DNA of 33,899 nt, from NCBI GenBank assembly GCA_017853735.1, contig JAFMJA010000001.1, positions 1 through 33,899 of the forward strand, given 5' to 3'. Made by a program: the position numbers and the translations under genes. Of the stretch, positions 1-8,201 are shown piece after piece (the first letter of the stretch is position 1; each line of letters opens with the position of its first letter). Origin of the DNA: Burkholderiaceae bacterium (GTDB taxonomy: Bacteria > Pseudomonadota > Gammaproteobacteria > Burkholderiales > Burkholderiaceae_C). The notes below the pieces were generated by a model. The model ran no database searches. It was not told the origin of the DNA and was given only the letters and a program-made list of their open reading frames with translations.

Positions 1-557
1 CCGGGGCCAATGGCCTGCGTTTCCTCAAGCAATTGAGGGAATACGGCAACAAGCTCCCTGTGCTGGGCAGTGCTACCACCACCGATGAGGGCATTCTCAA
101 GACGATGGGTGATGAGGCCATCGGCGTGATCAGCGGAAGCTTCTACGCGGCAGGCCTGGAGACGCCAGAGAGCAAACGTTTCGTGGCTGCAGTCAACCGT
201 GACTACGGTGCCGATCCTGGCTATTACACACTGGGTGCCTACTCTGCCGGCGTTTTATTTGAGCAGGCTGCCAAGGCGCTCAACGGCAAGGTGGAAGACA
301 AAGAAGCCCTGATGAAAGCCTTGCGCAATCCTGGTACCCTCAAGGACGCACGCGGAGACTGGAAAATTGACGAACAAGGCAATCCAGTACAGCCGATTTA
401 TATTCGCAAGGTCGAGCGTAAGGGTGGCAAGCTGGTGAATACGGTCCTCAAGACCTACCCCAACACCAGTCAGTTCTGGACCTACGACCCCAAGGCATTT
501 CTAGCAGCACCCGTTTATTCCCGTGATGTGCCGCCATCCAGAAATCTGGAGCCTTGA
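1..557 (+). CDS. ABC transporter substrate-binding protein, LivK type (5' truncated by window edge)
   Basis: Carboxy-terminal about 185 residues of a periplasmic binding protein of the branched-chain amino acid/aromatic acid (LivK, Peripla_BP_6) family. The frame is open to the first base of the window (reading GANGLRFLKQ before the first possible internal start, a TTG at 33), so the true start lies outside. Typical family features are seen: the ANG-x-RFLKQ helix, the GSATTTDE strand/turn, the YAAGLETPE segment, and a late YIRKVE strand ending in a VLKTYP segment. The gene is followed by a LivHMGF set on the same strand, so this is the receptor of that importer. Substrate specificity cannot be read from the sequence; the downstream catabolic genes suggest an organic acid or aromatic compound rather than leucine. 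Confidence 0.9.
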   Translation, partial: GANGLRFLKQLREYGNKLPVLGSATTTDEGILKTMGDEAIGVISGSFYAAGLETPESKRFVAAVNRDYGADPGYYTLGAYSAGVLFEQAAKALNGKVEDKEALMKALRNPGTLKDARGDWKIDEQGNPVQPIYIRKVERKGGKLVNTVLKTYPNTSQFWTYDPKAFLAAPVYSRDVPPSRNLEP

Positions 558-583
558 TTCACGACCGTCAAGTCTGATGGCCT

Positions 584-624
584 AGCTGACGCGCAAGCTT
601 GACCTGCGCGCGTCAGCTGGTTTT
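584..624 (+). terminator. Perfect 11-bp stem-loop between receptor and permease genes (attenuator-like)
   Basis: AGCTGACGCGC at 584-594 is the exact reverse complement of GCGCGTCAGCT at 608-618, with a 13-nt loop, followed by GGTTTTGG. It lies 27 nt after the receptor stop codon and before the permease start. The run of T is short, so partial termination or 3' end stabilisation of receptor mRNA is more likely than full termination. This would give the usual excess of receptor over membrane components. Confidence 0.65.
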
Positions 625-646
625 GGTTCAGAGATCTGATCTATCC

Positions 647-1522
647 ATGTTCGACAAGCCAATGGCATTCTGGTTGATCCAGAGCCTGAACAGCCTTTCA
701 CTCGGCGGACTCTTGTTTCTGCTGTCGGCTGGTTTCTCCTTGATTTTCGGGTTGATGCGCATTGCCAACCTGTCGCATGGCGCCTATTTCATGCTTGGGG
801 CCTATATCGGCCTGTCTGCCTTACGCGCTGGCGCGAATTTTTTTGTGGCCATGCTGCTGGCTGGCCTGGCGATTGCCCTATTGGGTGGCTTGATCGAACG
901 GCTGGTGATCAGGCGCCTGTCCAGCAACCCCCTGGGCCAGGTGCTGGCGACCCTGGGTATTGCCTTCATCATTGCCGATGGCTGCCTGCTTTACTGGACG
1001 GGTGACCCGCAGCCCTTGCCAACTCCTGAATGGCTACGTGGAGTATTTCAGGTGAGTGGTGCGGCTTTTCCCAAATACCGAATTGCCGTGGTGGGAGTCG
1101 CCATTGTGGTTGCCATTTTTCTCTGGCTATTGATGGACAAGACCCGTATCGGCGCCATGATCCGAGCCGGCGTCGACGACCGTGAGATGGCGCGTGGGAT
1201 CGGTATTCCGGTCTCCTGGTTGTTCACCACCGTTTTTTGTCTGGGTTCCTTTCTGGCAGGAATGGGTGGGGTATTGGGTGGTCCGATTCTCTCGGTCTAT
1301 CCTGGCCTGGATACCGATATGCTTCCATTGGCACTGGTAGTGGTGATTCTGGGGGGAGTGGGTAGCTTGGTTGGCGCTTTTGTAGGCAGCTTTCTCATCG
1401 GTCTGATCTACACCTTCGGCCAGACATTGGTTCCCGATCTGGCCTACATGATTCTTTTCCTGCCCATGATTCTGGTGCTGGCCTTGCGCCCACGGGGCCT
1501 GTTCGGACGCATCAGCGCATGA
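647..1522 (+). CDS. livH: Branched-chain-type ABC transporter permease, LivH family
   Basis: Inner-membrane permease of a HAAT-family importer, 291 residues with about eight hydrophobic segments. Family landmarks are seen: the amino-terminal GLLFLLSAGFSLIFGLMRIANLSHGA stretch split over the first helices, the ATLGIAFI helix, the cytoplasmic EAA-like loop around GIPVSWLFTT, and the closing ALRPRGLFG. The ATG at 647 is preferred over an upstream TTG at 599, which lies inside the hairpin loop and would add 16 residues not typical of the family; ATG 662 is a second option. The 3' end overlaps the next permease gene by 4 bp (ATGA). The symbol denotes family only; the transported compound is unknown. 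Confidence 0.9.
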   Translation: MFDKPMAFWLIQSLNSLSLGGLLFLLSAGFSLIFGLMRIANLSHGAYFMLGAYIGLSALRAGANFFVAMLLAGLAIALLGGLIERLVIRRLSSNPLGQVLATLGIAFIIADGCLLYWTGDPQPLPTPEWLRGVFQVSGAAFPKYRIAVVGVAIVVAIFLWLLMDKTRIGAMIRAGVDDREMARGIGIPVSWLFTTVFCLGSFLAGMGGVLGGPILSVYPGLDTDMLPLALVVVILGGVGSLVGAFVGSFLIGLIYTFGQTLVPDLAYMILFLPMILVLALRPRGLFGRISA

Positions 1523-2472
1523 AGCGGGCGAGCTTTGTCATCTTCCTGGCAGTCTTGCTGGTCTTGCCCTGGCTGGGCGGGGATTACTACATCAATCTTG
1601 GCAGTCAGATCCTGATCGCTGCCCTGTTTGCATTGAGCCTGAACCTGCTGGTGGGCTATGCGGGCTTGACCTCCTTGGGTCATGCGGCCTATCTGGGGGT
1701 TTCTGCCTATGTCTCTGGTTGGCTGTTCTTGAAGCTGGGCTGGGGGCATGCCATGACGGCACCTGCGGCCCTGCTGCTGACCACCCTGATGGCCGCCTTG
1801 TTTGGCCTGATCGCTTTGCGCGCCTCGGGCATTGGCTTCCTAATGATCACCCTGGCCTTGGGTCAGGTTTTGTGGGGGCTCGCCTTTCGTTGGGTCACCA
1901 TCACCAATGGTGACAACGGCTTATCGGGCCTGACCCGGCCAGCTCCATTTGGCATCAACCTGGATGGCGCATCGGCCTTTTATATTTTCACGGCGATTGT
2001 TTTTGCACTGTCGCTGATCTGCATCGTTCTTTTTGCCAACTCATCGTTTGGCGCGGTCTTGCGGGGCACCCGGGATCAGCCACGGCGCATGCTTGCGCTG
2101 GGACACAACGTCTGGCTGGTGCGCTACCTCACATTTATTGTGGCTGGCTTCTGGGCTGCAGCTGCAGGCTTGCTATATGTTTATTACCACAAGTTCATTC
2201 ACCCGCACGCCCTGGGATTGACCAACTCGGCTGAAACCCTCCTGATGGTGATTGCGGGGGGCTCGGGAACATTGGCGGGTCCTATTGTGGGTGCTGCCAT
2301 CGTGGTGCTGCTGAAAAACTATGTCTCCGCATTCATCGAGCGTTGGACCATGTTGCTCGGCTTTGTCTTTTTAATGATTGTGATGTTCATGCCCGATGGG
2401 CTGGTTCCAGGCCTGCAAAGAATCTGGACCCGACTGACTGGCGACAAGGCCAAGAGCCAGGAGCTTGCATGA
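1519..2472 (+). CDS. livM: Branched-chain-type ABC transporter permease, LivM family
   Basis: Second permease of the importer, 317 residues, hydrophobic throughout with about nine to ten predicted membrane spans. It carries the LivM signatures NLLVGYAGLTSLGHAA in the early part, SSFGAVLRGTRDQ in the cytoplasmic EAA loop (the family usually reads RDNE or RDDE), and the MVIAGGSGTLAGPIVGA segment, ending with the MFMPDGLVPGL motif. Start ATG overlaps the livH-type stop codon by 4 bp and its own stop overlaps the next ATP-binding gene by 4 bp, indicating translational coupling within one operon. Confidence 0.93.
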   Translation: MKRASFVIFLAVLLVLPWLGGDYYINLGSQILIAALFALSLNLLVGYAGLTSLGHAAYLGVSAYVSGWLFLKLGWGHAMTAPAALLLTTLMAALFGLIALRASGIGFLMITLALGQVLWGLAFRWVTITNGDNGLSGLTRPAPFGINLDGASAFYIFTAIVFALSLICIVLFANSSFGAVLRGTRDQPRRMLALGHNVWLVRYLTFIVAGFWAAAAGLLYVYYHKFIHPHALGLTNSAETLLMVIAGGSGTLAGPIVGAAIVVLLKNYVSAFIERWTMLLGFVFLMIVMFMPDGLVPGLQRIWTRLTGDKAKSQELA

Positions 2473-3209
2473 CGCTGGCACTGGAAGTCCAAGGCCTGTG
2501 CAAATCCTTCGGTGGTCTGCCAGTGACCAGCGAAGTCTCGCTGGCTGTGGAGCCTGGGGAGCGGCGCCTCATCATCGGCCCCAATGGCGCAGGCAAGACC
2601 ACGCTTTTCAACCTGATCGCTGGTGACCTGACTGCGGATGCAGGGTCGATCAAACTGTTTGGCTCGGAAGTGATTCATTTGCGCACCGACCAGCGTGCCC
2701 AACAGGGCATGGCAAGAACCTTTCAGATCATCACCCTGTTTCCCAAAGATACCCTGGCCCACAATGTCGTCCTCAGCCTGCTGGGCCGATCGCCGGCGCG
2801 CTGGAACGCCTTGAAACCCCAATCCTCCCGGCGCGATTTGTACGAGCAAGCCCGCGAAGTTCTGGCCCGTATTGGGCTAGGGGACTTGGCTGACCGGCCC
2901 TTGTCGCAGGTGTCCTACGGCGAAAAGCGTCGTGTCGAAATTGCCATGGCCCTGGCACAGCAGCCAAGACTTTTATTGCTCGATGAGCCTCTGGCCGGCT
3001 TGTCAATGGAAGAACGAAAAACCGTGCAGGCGCTGTTGGCCGATATTCCTCGCGATATCACCCTGGTCATGATCGAACATGACATGGACACATCACTCGC
3101 CCTGGCTGAGCGCATCACCCTGTTGCACTACGGCAAGGTTATTGTCGAAGGCACACGGGCAGAAGTGGTGGCGCATCCGCGCACCCAGGAGATCTACCTT
3201 GGCACCTGA
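2469..3209 (+). CDS. livG: ABC transporter ATP-binding protein, LivG family
   Basis: First ATPase subunit, 246 residues. Walker A GPNGAGKTT, Q-loop region TFQIITLF, signature SYGEKRRVEIAMAL (the usual SGGQ replaced by SYGE, common in LivG), Walker B LLLLDEPLAGL and H-loop IEHDMD are all present in order. The start at 2469 overlaps the LivM-type stop (ATGA); an in-frame extension upstream to 2343 exists but lies within the permease gene and has no family similarity. The carboxy-terminal end (YLGT) is close to the usual LivG end. Confidence 0.93.
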   Translation: MTLALEVQGLCKSFGGLPVTSEVSLAVEPGERRLIIGPNGAGKTTLFNLIAGDLTADAGSIKLFGSEVIHLRTDQRAQQGMARTFQIITLFPKDTLAHNVVLSLLGRSPARWNALKPQSSRRDLYEQAREVLARIGLGDLADRPLSQVSYGEKRRVEIAMALAQQPRLLLLDEPLAGLSMEERKTVQALLADIPRDITLVMIEHDMDTSLALAERITLLHYGKVIVEGTRAEVVAHPRTQEIYLGT

Positions 3210-3924
3210 CGAGATTGTTTTGAGCCTGAATGGGGTGGACACTCTGTATGGCGACAGCCATGTGCTCCATGAGGTGTCCCTGAACTTGCGCCAGGGGCAT
3301 TTGCTGGCGCTGCTCGGACGTAACGGTGCTGGTAAGACCACCACCATGAACACCATCATTGGCTTTGTCAAGCCGCGCGCTGGCGAGATCATGCTGCATG
3401 GAAAGTCGATTGCCGGCTTGTCGCCCGAAGCCATCTCCCGGCGTGGCATAGGGCTGGTACCGCAGGGCCGGCGGATTTTTCCCAACCTGTCGGTGCTGGA
3501 AAATCTAGTGGTGGCCGCGCGCAAACCGGTTTCGAGTACCCCGCATGTCTGGACCATTGACACTGTGTTTGAGACCTTCCCGCGCCTACGCGAGCGAGAG
3601 CGACAGACCGCCGGATCCCTCTCAGGGGGTGAGCAACAGATGCTGGCCATCGGACGGGCCCTGGTTTCCAATGCCAGTGTCTTGTTGATGGATGAGCCCT
3701 CGGAAGGCCTGGCGCCGATGATCGTCCATGAAGTGGGCGAAATCCTGAAGAAACTCAAGTCGCAAGGCTTTTCTATCCTGTTGGTCGAGCAGAACACCTC
3801 GCTGGCGCTCCAGGTGGCCGATGATGTGGTGATCTACAACACCGGTCGGGTGGTCTTCAGCGGCAGCGCCAACCAGGTGCGTGAACAGCCGGGTGTATTG
3901 CAATCGAATCTTGGCATTTTTTAA
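3199..3924 (+). CDS. livF: ABC transporter ATP-binding protein, LivF family
   Basis: Second ATPase subunit, 241 residues. It shows Walker A GRNGAGKTT, the LivF-typical GLVPQGRRIFPNLSVLENL, signature LSGGEQQMLAIGRAL, Walker B VLLMDEPSEGLAP and H-loop VEQN. The most likely start is TTG at 3199, which overlaps the livG-type gene by 11 bp and has an AGGAG ribosome site at 3187-3191. An alternative TTG at 3217 would trim six residues. The longer frame back to 3079 runs inside livG and is rejected. A 15-nt gap separates it from the hydrolase-fold gene. Confidence 0.9.
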   Translation: MAPDEIVLSLNGVDTLYGDSHVLHEVSLNLRQGHLLALLGRNGAGKTTTMNTIIGFVKPRAGEIMLHGKSIAGLSPEAISRRGIGLVPQGRRIFPNLSVLENLVVAARKPVSSTPHVWTIDTVFETFPRLRERERQTAGSLSGGEQQMLAIGRALVSNASVLLMDEPSEGLAPMIVHEVGEILKKLKSQGFSILLVEQNTSLALQVADDVVIYNTGRVVFSGSANQVREQPGVLQSNLGIF

Positions 3925-3939
3925 AAATCGGAGCATCCA

Positions 3940-4728
3940 GTGACTACGCTGAAACTTGGCAACCTGTCCGTTGAATATTCCCAGACCGGGGCCGGCCCAG
4001 ATCTATTGCTGGTGCATAGTCTGCTCACCGAAATGACGGTCTTTGACCGCATCGTTCCTGCACTGGCAGCTAGCCATCGCGTCACATGCGTCAACCTCCC
4101 TGGCTTTGGCGGTTCTTCGCCTGCAGTGCTTCATAGCCTGGAAGACCAGGCAGATCACCTGGCGCGCGTTATGGCTGGCCTCAAATTGCCAGCCAGCACC
4201 GCGGTGTTTGGAAATGGTTTTGGTGCTTTTGTCTGTTTGCAACTGGCCATCCGTCACGGGCGCAAGTTTGGCAAGCTGTTGGTGGCCGATTGCGTCGCGG
4301 CCTTTCCCGAGCCTGCTCGGGTGCCGTTTCGAGGCATGGCCGCCAAAGTGGCAGTCACCGGCATGACCGAGGTGCTTGACACCGCGATCGGAAGAATGTT
4401 TCCTGCAGCGTTTCAGGATGCGCATCCCCAGGTGATAGTCGAGCGCAAGGCCAAACTCGCCGCTGTGGACTCGTCCTGTTTTGGTCGTGCCTGTTTGGCC
4501 CTGGCCTCCATGGACCTCACCCATGAGCTGCCGACCATACGCAACCATACCCTGGTCCTATGTGGCGCCCTGGATCAGACCACCCCGCCCGCATTGGCCG
4601 AGAAAGTGGCCCAACTCATTGCCGGTGCCCGCTATCAGGAAATTCCAGACTCTGGCCACTGTCCCATGCTCGAGCAAAGTGAAGCATTGGTGGCGTCCAT
4701 GCTGGCTTTTCTCAAAGAAACCAACTGA
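3940..4728 (+). CDS. Alpha/beta-hydrolase-fold protein with glycine in place of the nucleophile serine
   Basis: 262-residue alpha/beta-hydrolase-fold protein (MhpC/PcaD-like) lying between the transporter and the Mo hydroxylase genes. Strand and loop landmarks are LLLVHSLLT (oxyanion region; family normally HG), VNLPGFGGS, and the nucleophile elbow, which here reads F-G-N-G-F-G at residues 90-95. The expected serine at position 93 is glycine (codon GGT, 4216-4218). The acid (D212 in GALDQTTPP) and histidine (H240 in DSGHCPML) positions are kept. Start is GTG at 3940 with CGGAG upstream. It may be a non-hydrolytic lyase, isomerase or binding protein, or an inactive relic; a sequencing error is less likely because the frame is intact. 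The context suggests it processes the imported substrate. Confidence 0.85.
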   Translation: MTTLKLGNLSVEYSQTGAGPDLLLVHSLLTEMTVFDRIVPALAASHRVTCVNLPGFGGSSPAVLHSLEDQADHLARVMAGLKLPASTAVFGNGFGAFVCLQLAIRHGRKFGKLLVADCVAAFPEPARVPFRGMAAKVAVTGMTEVLDTAIGRMFPAAFQDAHPQVIVERKAKLAAVDSSCFGRACLALASMDLTHELPTIRNHTLVLCGALDQTTPPALAEKVAQLIAGARYQEIPDSGHCPMLEQSEALVASMLAFLKETN

Positions 4729-4740
4729 GCGAGCCCTTCC

Positions 4741-5217
4741 ATGTCAGAGCAATTCAACCTGCATGTGAACGGCAAGCCGCACCAGGTCCAGGCCGAGGGG
4801 AGTACCCCGCTGCTGTATATCCTGCGCAATGATCTCAAGCTCAAAGGCACCCGCTTTGGTTGCGGGGCAGGCCATTGCGGCGCCTGCACAGTCCTGATCG
4901 ACAACAAGGCGGTCCAGTCCTGCGACACACCGCTTTGGTCAGTTGTCGGCCATCAGGTGTCGACGATCGAAAGCCTGGGCGATGCCAAGGCGCCTGGGCG
5001 CCTGCAAAAGGCCTTCATCGAGATGCAGGCTGCGCAATGCGGCTATTGCATCAACGGCATCATCATGGCCGCAGAAGCCTTGTTGCGCGCTAATCCTGAT
5101 CCAAGCGATGCCGATATCGTGGCAGCCCTGGAGCGCAATCTTTGCCGCTGTGGCACACATGTGCGGGTGCTCCAGGCAATCCAGCATGCGGTGAGATCAA
5201 CAGGAGCAGCCCAATGA
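4741..5217 (+). CDS. (2Fe-2S) small subunit of a xanthine-oxidase-family Mo hydroxylase
   Basis: 158-residue electron-transfer subunit holding two [2Fe-2S] clusters. The plant-ferredoxin-type cluster is bound by C41, C46, C49 and C61; the second, in the helical domain, by C100, C103, C135 and C137 (QCGYC and CRCG). No signal peptide is visible. The length and layout match CoxS/IorA-type subunits. It overlaps the Mo subunit by 4 bp (ATGA), so the two are made together. Electrons would pass from the molybdenum centre through the clusters to an acceptor that is not encoded in this operon; no FAD subunit is present, which places it in the two-subunit IorAB-like group. Confidence 0.93.
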   Translation: MSEQFNLHVNGKPHQVQAEGSTPLLYILRNDLKLKGTRFGCGAGHCGACTVLIDNKAVQSCDTPLWSVVGHQVSTIESLGDAKAPGRLQKAFIEMQAAQCGYCINGIIMAAEALLRANPDPSDADIVAALERNLCRCGTHVRVLQAIQHAVRSTGAAQ

Positions 5218-7322
5218 GCGCTCCCAAAGCCCTGCCCCAGAGCCTGCAGACCAACCCCCTGCTGAGTACCTGGGTGCGCATCCTGGCTGATCACACGGTT
5301 CAGGTGTTTTCAGGCAAGGTTGAACTGGGCCAAGGCATCGTGACGGCCATGGCCCAGATCGCAGCTGAGGAACTGGACATTGGATTTGACCAGCTACGGA
5401 TCACTTCCGGAGACACCCGTGTTTCACCCGACGAGTGGTACACCGCAGGCAGTCAGTCGATCGAGGTGGGAGGTGCAGCGATGCGGCTGGTGTGCGCCGA
5501 AGTGCGTAGCCTGTTTTTGGCACAAGCAGCCATCCAGCTTGGTGAGAATGTCCAGAATATCTCGGTACACCGGGGCCAGTTTTCTTCTGCCAAAGGCAGC
5601 ACGAGTTACTGGGAGATGCGCGATTTAGTCGATCTAGGGCGTGCCTTCAGCGCCAGCGCCACTCCCAAATCTCATGGATTGCACGCGGTGGTCGGGCGTC
5701 CGGCCGCTCGCCTGGATATCGCGGCCAAAGTCTCGGGTGCAGCGTTTGTCCAGGATATGGAACTGCCCGGCATGCTGTTTGGTCGTATTCTGCGACCACC
5801 CACCCTCGGTACTACCCTTCTATCGCTGGATGCAGAGCAAATACGCAAGATGCCTGGGGTGGCGCATGTGCTGGTCAGCGGCAGCTTTGTGGGCATTGCC
5901 GCGCTGCGTGAGGAGCAGGCGCTCAAGGCGCTGGAGAAAGCCCGTTCGCTTGCCCGCTGGAGTGAAGCGCCCGGCATGCCCGAACCTGGAGATATCGCCG
6001 AAGTTCTGCGCCACTTGCCATCCACCCGTGCTGTGACCTACAGCCAGGGGAATGAGCCATCCGGTCGGGCTGACAAAGGTTTTACCGCCTCATATTCACG
6101 CCCCTACCTTGCCCACGCCTCGATCGGCACCAGCAGTGCGCTAGCTCAACTCGAAGCAGGCCAGCTCACCATCTGGTCCCATACCCAGGGCCCACATCAT
6201 CTGCGTGCCCAGATTGCCAAAGTGATGCAAATGCCCCTGGAGGCTGTAAATATCATCCATCGCGACGGTGCTGGCTGTTATGGTCACAACGGTGCGGATG
6301 ATGTGGCCTTGGATGCGGCTCTGCTGGCGCGCGCCTGTGCACAGCCGGTGCTGGTGGTCTGGACGCGTGAAGATGAGTTGGTCTGGTCGCCCAGCGGGTC
6401 AGCCATGCTGGTGGAGATGAAAGCGTCGCTCGATGCCAATCAGCAGTTGAGTGCCTGGTCCCATGAACTCTGGAGCCATACCCATATCAAGCGCCCCGGC
6501 TGGGCCGAGGGGGTCAACCTCCTGGCTGCCTGGCATATGGACCCGCCGCACCCTGTGCCTCCGGCCAAGGACATGCCCTTGCCGGCTGGCGGGGGAGATC
6601 GCAATGCAATTCCGCTCTACAACATTCCCAGGGTGGAGGTGGTTTACAACTTCATCGCCGATATGCCGGTACGCGTCTCGGCGCTGCGCACCCTGGGCGC
6701 CCAGACCAATGTGTTTGCCATCGAATCTTTTCTGGATGAAATCGCCAGCGAAGTGGGCATCGATCCGGTCGAATTCCGCCTGCGGCATCAGTCGGACCCG
6801 CGCGCGCGCGCGGTGATCGAGGCCGCTGCCAAAGCAGCAGGCTGGCGCACCGGCGCGATTGGGGATGAGGCGCGTGGCATGGGCATGGGTTTTTCCCGCT
6901 ACAAAAACATGTCTGCCTATTGTGCGGTGGTGACTGAAATTGAAGTGACCCAGTCGATTCGTGTTCTGCGCGCAGTGGCTGCGGTCGATGCGGGGCAGAT
7001 TGTCAATCCGGACGGTCTGCGCAATCAGATCGAAGGCGGCATCTTGCAGGCCATCAGTTGGACTTTGAAAGAGGCGATGCATTGGGACCGCGAGCGCCTG
7101 ACCTCGCGGAGCTGGGAGGACTATCCCATCCTTCGTTTTGATGAAGTGCCAGCCATCGAGGTGGTGCTGATCGATCGCCCCGACCTGCCCGGTCTGGGTG
7201 CTGGCGAATGCGCGGCCGGACCCACTTCGGCCGCGCTGGGCAACGCCCTGTTCCAGGCCATGGGGCTGCGCATGCGTGATCTGCCGCTCACACCAGAGCG
7301 GATTGCGCGCGCCTTGGCGTGA
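5214..7322 (+). CDS. Molybdopterin-binding subunit of a cytoplasmic Mo hydroxylase (IorB-like)
   Basis: 702-residue large subunit of a xanthine-oxidase-family enzyme that hydroxylates a (hetero)aromatic or aldehyde carbon using water. It begins near GKVELGQGIVTAMAQIAAEELD (split over the first MoCo domain), carries the HLRAQIAKVM region, and ends with a GLGAGE motif whose glutamate (E665) matches the catalytic base of the family; the usual GVGEPP is GAGECAA here. Unlike the second Mo subunit in this window it has no twin-arginine signal, so it should be cytoplasmic. The ATG at 5214 overlaps the iron-sulfur gene stop. An in-frame extension to 5142 is inside the upstream gene and rejected. It is the last gene of the transporter operon; substrate unknown. 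Confidence 0.92.
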   Translation: MSAPKALPQSLQTNPLLSTWVRILADHTVQVFSGKVELGQGIVTAMAQIAAEELDIGFDQLRITSGDTRVSPDEWYTAGSQSIEVGGAAMRLVCAEVRSLFLAQAAIQLGENVQNISVHRGQFSSAKGSTSYWEMRDLVDLGRAFSASATPKSHGLHAVVGRPAARLDIAAKVSGAAFVQDMELPGMLFGRILRPPTLGTTLLSLDAEQIRKMPGVAHVLVSGSFVGIAALREEQALKALEKARSLARWSEAPGMPEPGDIAEVLRHLPSTRAVTYSQGNEPSGRADKGFTASYSRPYLAHASIGTSSALAQLEAGQLTIWSHTQGPHHLRAQIAKVMQMPLEAVNIIHRDGAGCYGHNGADDVALDAALLARACAQPVLVVWTREDELVWSPSGSAMLVEMKASLDANQQLSAWSHELWSHTHIKRPGWAEGVNLLAAWHMDPPHPVPPAKDMPLPAGGGDRNAIPLYNIPRVEVVYNFIADMPVRVSALRTLGAQTNVFAIESFLDEIASEVGIDPVEFRLRHQSDPRARAVIEAAAKAAGWRTGAIGDEARGMGMGFSRYKNMSAYCAVVTEIEVTQSIRVLRAVAAVDAGQIVNPDGLRNQIEGGILQAISWTLKEAMHWDRERLTSRSWEDYPILRFDEVPAIEVVLIDRPDLPGLGAGECAAGPTSAALGNALFQAMGLRMRDLPLTPERIARALA

Positions 7323-7375
7323 TGTTCTGCTTGGTTTCCCAGGAAAGCGGTCGGCCCCCTAGTACTCAGGCCGGT

Positions 7376-7392
7376 GGCTGGCTCAGCCAGCC
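7376..7392. other. Short perfect hairpin in a convergent gene junction
   Basis: GGCTGGC, a 3-nt loop, then GCCAGCC, overlapping the stop codon of the minus-strand hydrolase and 54 nt after the Mo subunit stop. It has no T-tract on either strand. It may help end transcription in both directions, but could be chance. Confidence 0.3.
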
Positions 7393-8201
7393 AGAAAATC
7401 TCGCAGTGCGAACAGGGTTGCATCGGGCGTTTCAAGCATCTGGTGATGGCCGACGGCCAATTCAACCTGGCTGATGGATTTGCCAGTTCGACGCGCCCGC
7501 TCGATCAGGGTTTGTGCTGCCAGGGGTGGAGTCATCAGGTCTACCTTGCCCAGCAGAAACAGCACGGGGCAGGTGATGGCTTCGATGGCCTGTTCGCCAT
7601 TGGCGTACTGGTCACAGGCCTGAAAGCCCAGGTGAAACAGATTGACCTCTGAATTGCTGGCCAGGACACGCCGGTTCAATGCGGTGTTAGCACCCCGCAC
7701 CCAGGTGCCCGGACCGAGCGCAGATGGGGGGGCAGCCAATGTGCTGCGCATGAAAACATTGATCATGGCAATGCCTCTTTCCGGATCGCGCTCGGAGGCT
7801 TCAAGCAGGACCGGGGAAACCTTCATCGGATAGGCGGTACCGATCAGGACCAGGTGGCTGACCCTTTGCTTTAACCGGGCAGCCGCCTCCAGGGCAATCA
7901 GCGAACCCCAGCTGTGTCCTACCAGCGCAGCCTGCTGCACACCCGCAGCGTTCAGGAGCGCGGCAATGAAATCAGCGGCCTGCTCGACTGTTTTTGGGGG
8001 CTCGCCCGCACTGCGGCAATGGCCTGGGAGGTCGATCGCCAGGACATTCCAGCCATGATTGGCCAGGTACCGGCTTTGCAGAATCCAGGCACTGTGGTCG
8101 TTGAGCACGCCGTGGATCATCACCACCGTCGGCTTGGCTGGATCAAAAGCCTTGCCCGCTGTGTAGCAGTAAGTGACAGCGCCTTGAACAGTCAGTTCCA
8201 T
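7383..8201 (-). CDS. Alpha/beta hydrolase (complete catalytic triad)
   Basis: 272-residue cytosolic alpha/beta hydrolase. It shows the oxyanion strand VVMIHGVLNDHSAW, the loop AIDLPGHCRS, the nucleophile elbow G95-H-S97-W-G, an acid in LLGKVDLMTPP and a histidine in AVGHHQML. In contrast to the hydrolase-fold protein at 3940, the serine is intact. The start codon shares one base with the metY stop (TGATG), so it is translationally coupled to O-acetylhomoserine sulfhydrylase. That pairing suggests an ester or thioester hydrolase, but the substrate cannot be read from the sequence. Confidence 0.88.
   Translation of the reverse strand: MELTVQGAVTYCYTAGKAFDPAKPTVVMIHGVLNDHSAWILQSRYLANHGWNVLAIDLPGHCRSAGEPPKTVEQAADFIAALLNAAGVQQAALVGHSWGSLIALEAAARLKQRVSHLVLIGTAYPMKVSPVLLEASERDPERGIAMINVFMRSTLAAPPSALGPGTWVRGANTALNRRVLASNSEVNLFHLGFQACDQYANGEQAIEAITCPVLFLLGKVDLMTPPLAAQTLIERARRTGKSISQVELAVGHHQMLETPDATLFALRDFLAG

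Noticed and set aside
599..646. TTG start for the LivH-type permease
   Set aside because: It lies in the loop of the 584-618 hairpin and adds residues outside the family start; ATG 647 is better.
6799..6813. Run of alternating CG (possible Z-DNA or slippage site)
   Set aside because: Fully explained as Arg-Ala codons in a high-GC Mo subunit gene and the frame continues normally.
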